Assembly (NCBI GenBank): GCA_050945275.1
Contig: JBMNSQ010000091.1
Location: forward strand, 1 to 7,195
Length of the DNA stretch: 7,195 nt
Direction: 5' to 3'
Source: JAAYWY01 sp050945275
GTDB lineage: Bacteria; Bacillota; DTU030; DUMP01
The translations under genes and the position numbers were made by a program. Below the pieces are notes generated by a model. That model was given only the letters and a program-made list of their open reading frames with translations. It was not told the origin of the DNA and did not search any database. Shown in pieces: positions 6,812-7,195 of this stretch (position 1 is its first letter; the number at the start of each line of letters is the position of its first letter).

Positions 6812-7195
6812 TTACTTGCGTACCTCTCGTCCTTCGTAGGGCAAGATCAGATTTAGCACAATACCCACAATGGTAGCCAACGGCATACCACTAATAGTGA
6901 AGTTTCCCATACTTATCTCCGCGCCGCCAATACCAATAACTAGGATGACCGAAGCCAAAATAAGATTACGGTTCTCAGAGAAATCCACCTGACTTTCCAC
7001 TAACATACGGACACCAGCTGAGGCAATTGTTCCGAACAGCAAAATAGAAATACCTCCAAGTACCGACTGTGGTATCGTCTGAATGGCCAAGCCCAGTTTT
7101 TGTACAAAAGCGAGGACTATAGCAATTAGAGCCGCCCAACCAATAACCCACACGCTGTAAACTTTTGTGATGGCCATGACGCCTATATTTTCGCC
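6812..7195 (-). CDS. uraA: Uracil permease (NCS2 family), C-terminal part (enters from right edge)
   Basis: The frame is open to the window edge, so the ATG at 7177 is internal and 127 C-terminal residues are visible, starting GENIGVMAITKVYS. That block is the diagnostic NCS2 uracil permease sequence around the tenth membrane segment; its Glu is the conserved residue known in E. coli UraA (Glu290) to bind uracil. It continues with membrane segments at roughly visible residues 14-32 and 42-58, the LLFG-IASAGVRMLVE stretch, a NLILASVILVIGIGG segment and a final hydrophobic segment ending NLILP, then a short basic tail. The protein imports uracil with protons for pyrimidine salvage; full-length members have about 420-430 residues and 14 segments, so about two thirds is missing here. 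UraA and PyrP are the same family; PyrP would be the name if it lies in a pyr operon, which cannot be seen. Its terminator follows immediately. Confidence 0.92.
   Translation of the reverse strand, partial: GENIGVMAITKVYSVWVIGWAALIAIVLAFVQKLGLAIQTIPQSVLGGISILLFGTIASAGVRMLVESQVDFSENRNLILASVILVIGIGGAEISMGNFTISGMPLATIVGIVLNLILPYEGREVRK

Noticed and set aside
6812..7177. A separate 121-residue membrane protein starting at the ATG at 7177-7175
   Set aside because: The frame stays open to the window edge and the upstream codons read G-E-N-I-G-V, completing the uracil permease motif, so this is the 3' part of a longer gene.

Overview
The window is a contiguous, intact piece of a bacterial chromosome that looks like a member of the Bacillota, most likely a Clostridia/Desulfotomaculum/Moorella-type anaerobe. 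Three things point that way: the lysine pathway uses LL-diaminopimelate aminotransferase (DapL) of the type I recall from Moorella thermoacetica; the other genes are close relatives of the Bacillus subtilis cluster yloA-yloB-yloC; and Shine-Dalgarno sites are strong AAGGAGG types. The genus cannot be fixed from the sequence alone. There is no sign of a mobile element, CRISPR array, tRNA or rRNA, and no gene in the window is visibly broken.

Layout. On the minus strand, reading right to left, a compact co-directional set runs from 4805 to the left edge: a YloB/SERCA-like Ca2+-type P-type ATPase (4805-2151), dapF (2134-1274), dapL (1253-72), and the first 23 codons of a YicC/YloC-family gene (70-1), which continues out of the window. 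Gaps are 16, 20 and 1 base, so this is very probably one operon. On the plus strand, divergent from the ATPase across a 221-base intergenic region, lies rqcH (yloA/FbpA-like, NFACT family; 5027-6790), with a textbook sigma-A promoter (TTGACC, 17 bases, TATACT). Convergent with rqcH, on the minus strand at 7195-6812, is the 3' third of a uracil permease (uraA/pyrP) that enters from the right edge. Its rho-independent terminator lies inside the last codons of rqcH.

How the genes work together. DapL and DapF catalyse consecutive steps: tetrahydrodipicolinate to LL-diaminopimelate, then to meso-diaminopimelate, the precursor of lysine and of peptidoglycan cross-links. The ATPase should export Ca2+ from the cytosol. 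RqcH is the bacterial ribosome-quality-control factor that adds alanine tails to stalled nascent chains. YicC-family proteins are implicated in RNA turnover. The permease belongs to pyrimidine salvage. The same neighbourhood (a pyr locus close to yloA-yloB-yloC) exists, as I recall, in B. subtilis, so this is a conserved housekeeping region with a dapF-dapL pair placed between yloB and yloC.

No undescribed system was found. The points worth a second look are the overlap of a terminator with rqcH coding sequence, the non-ATG starts of most operon genes, an Asp-to-Glu change at a functional RqcH position, and an unusually short post-phosphorylation-site segment in the ATPase.
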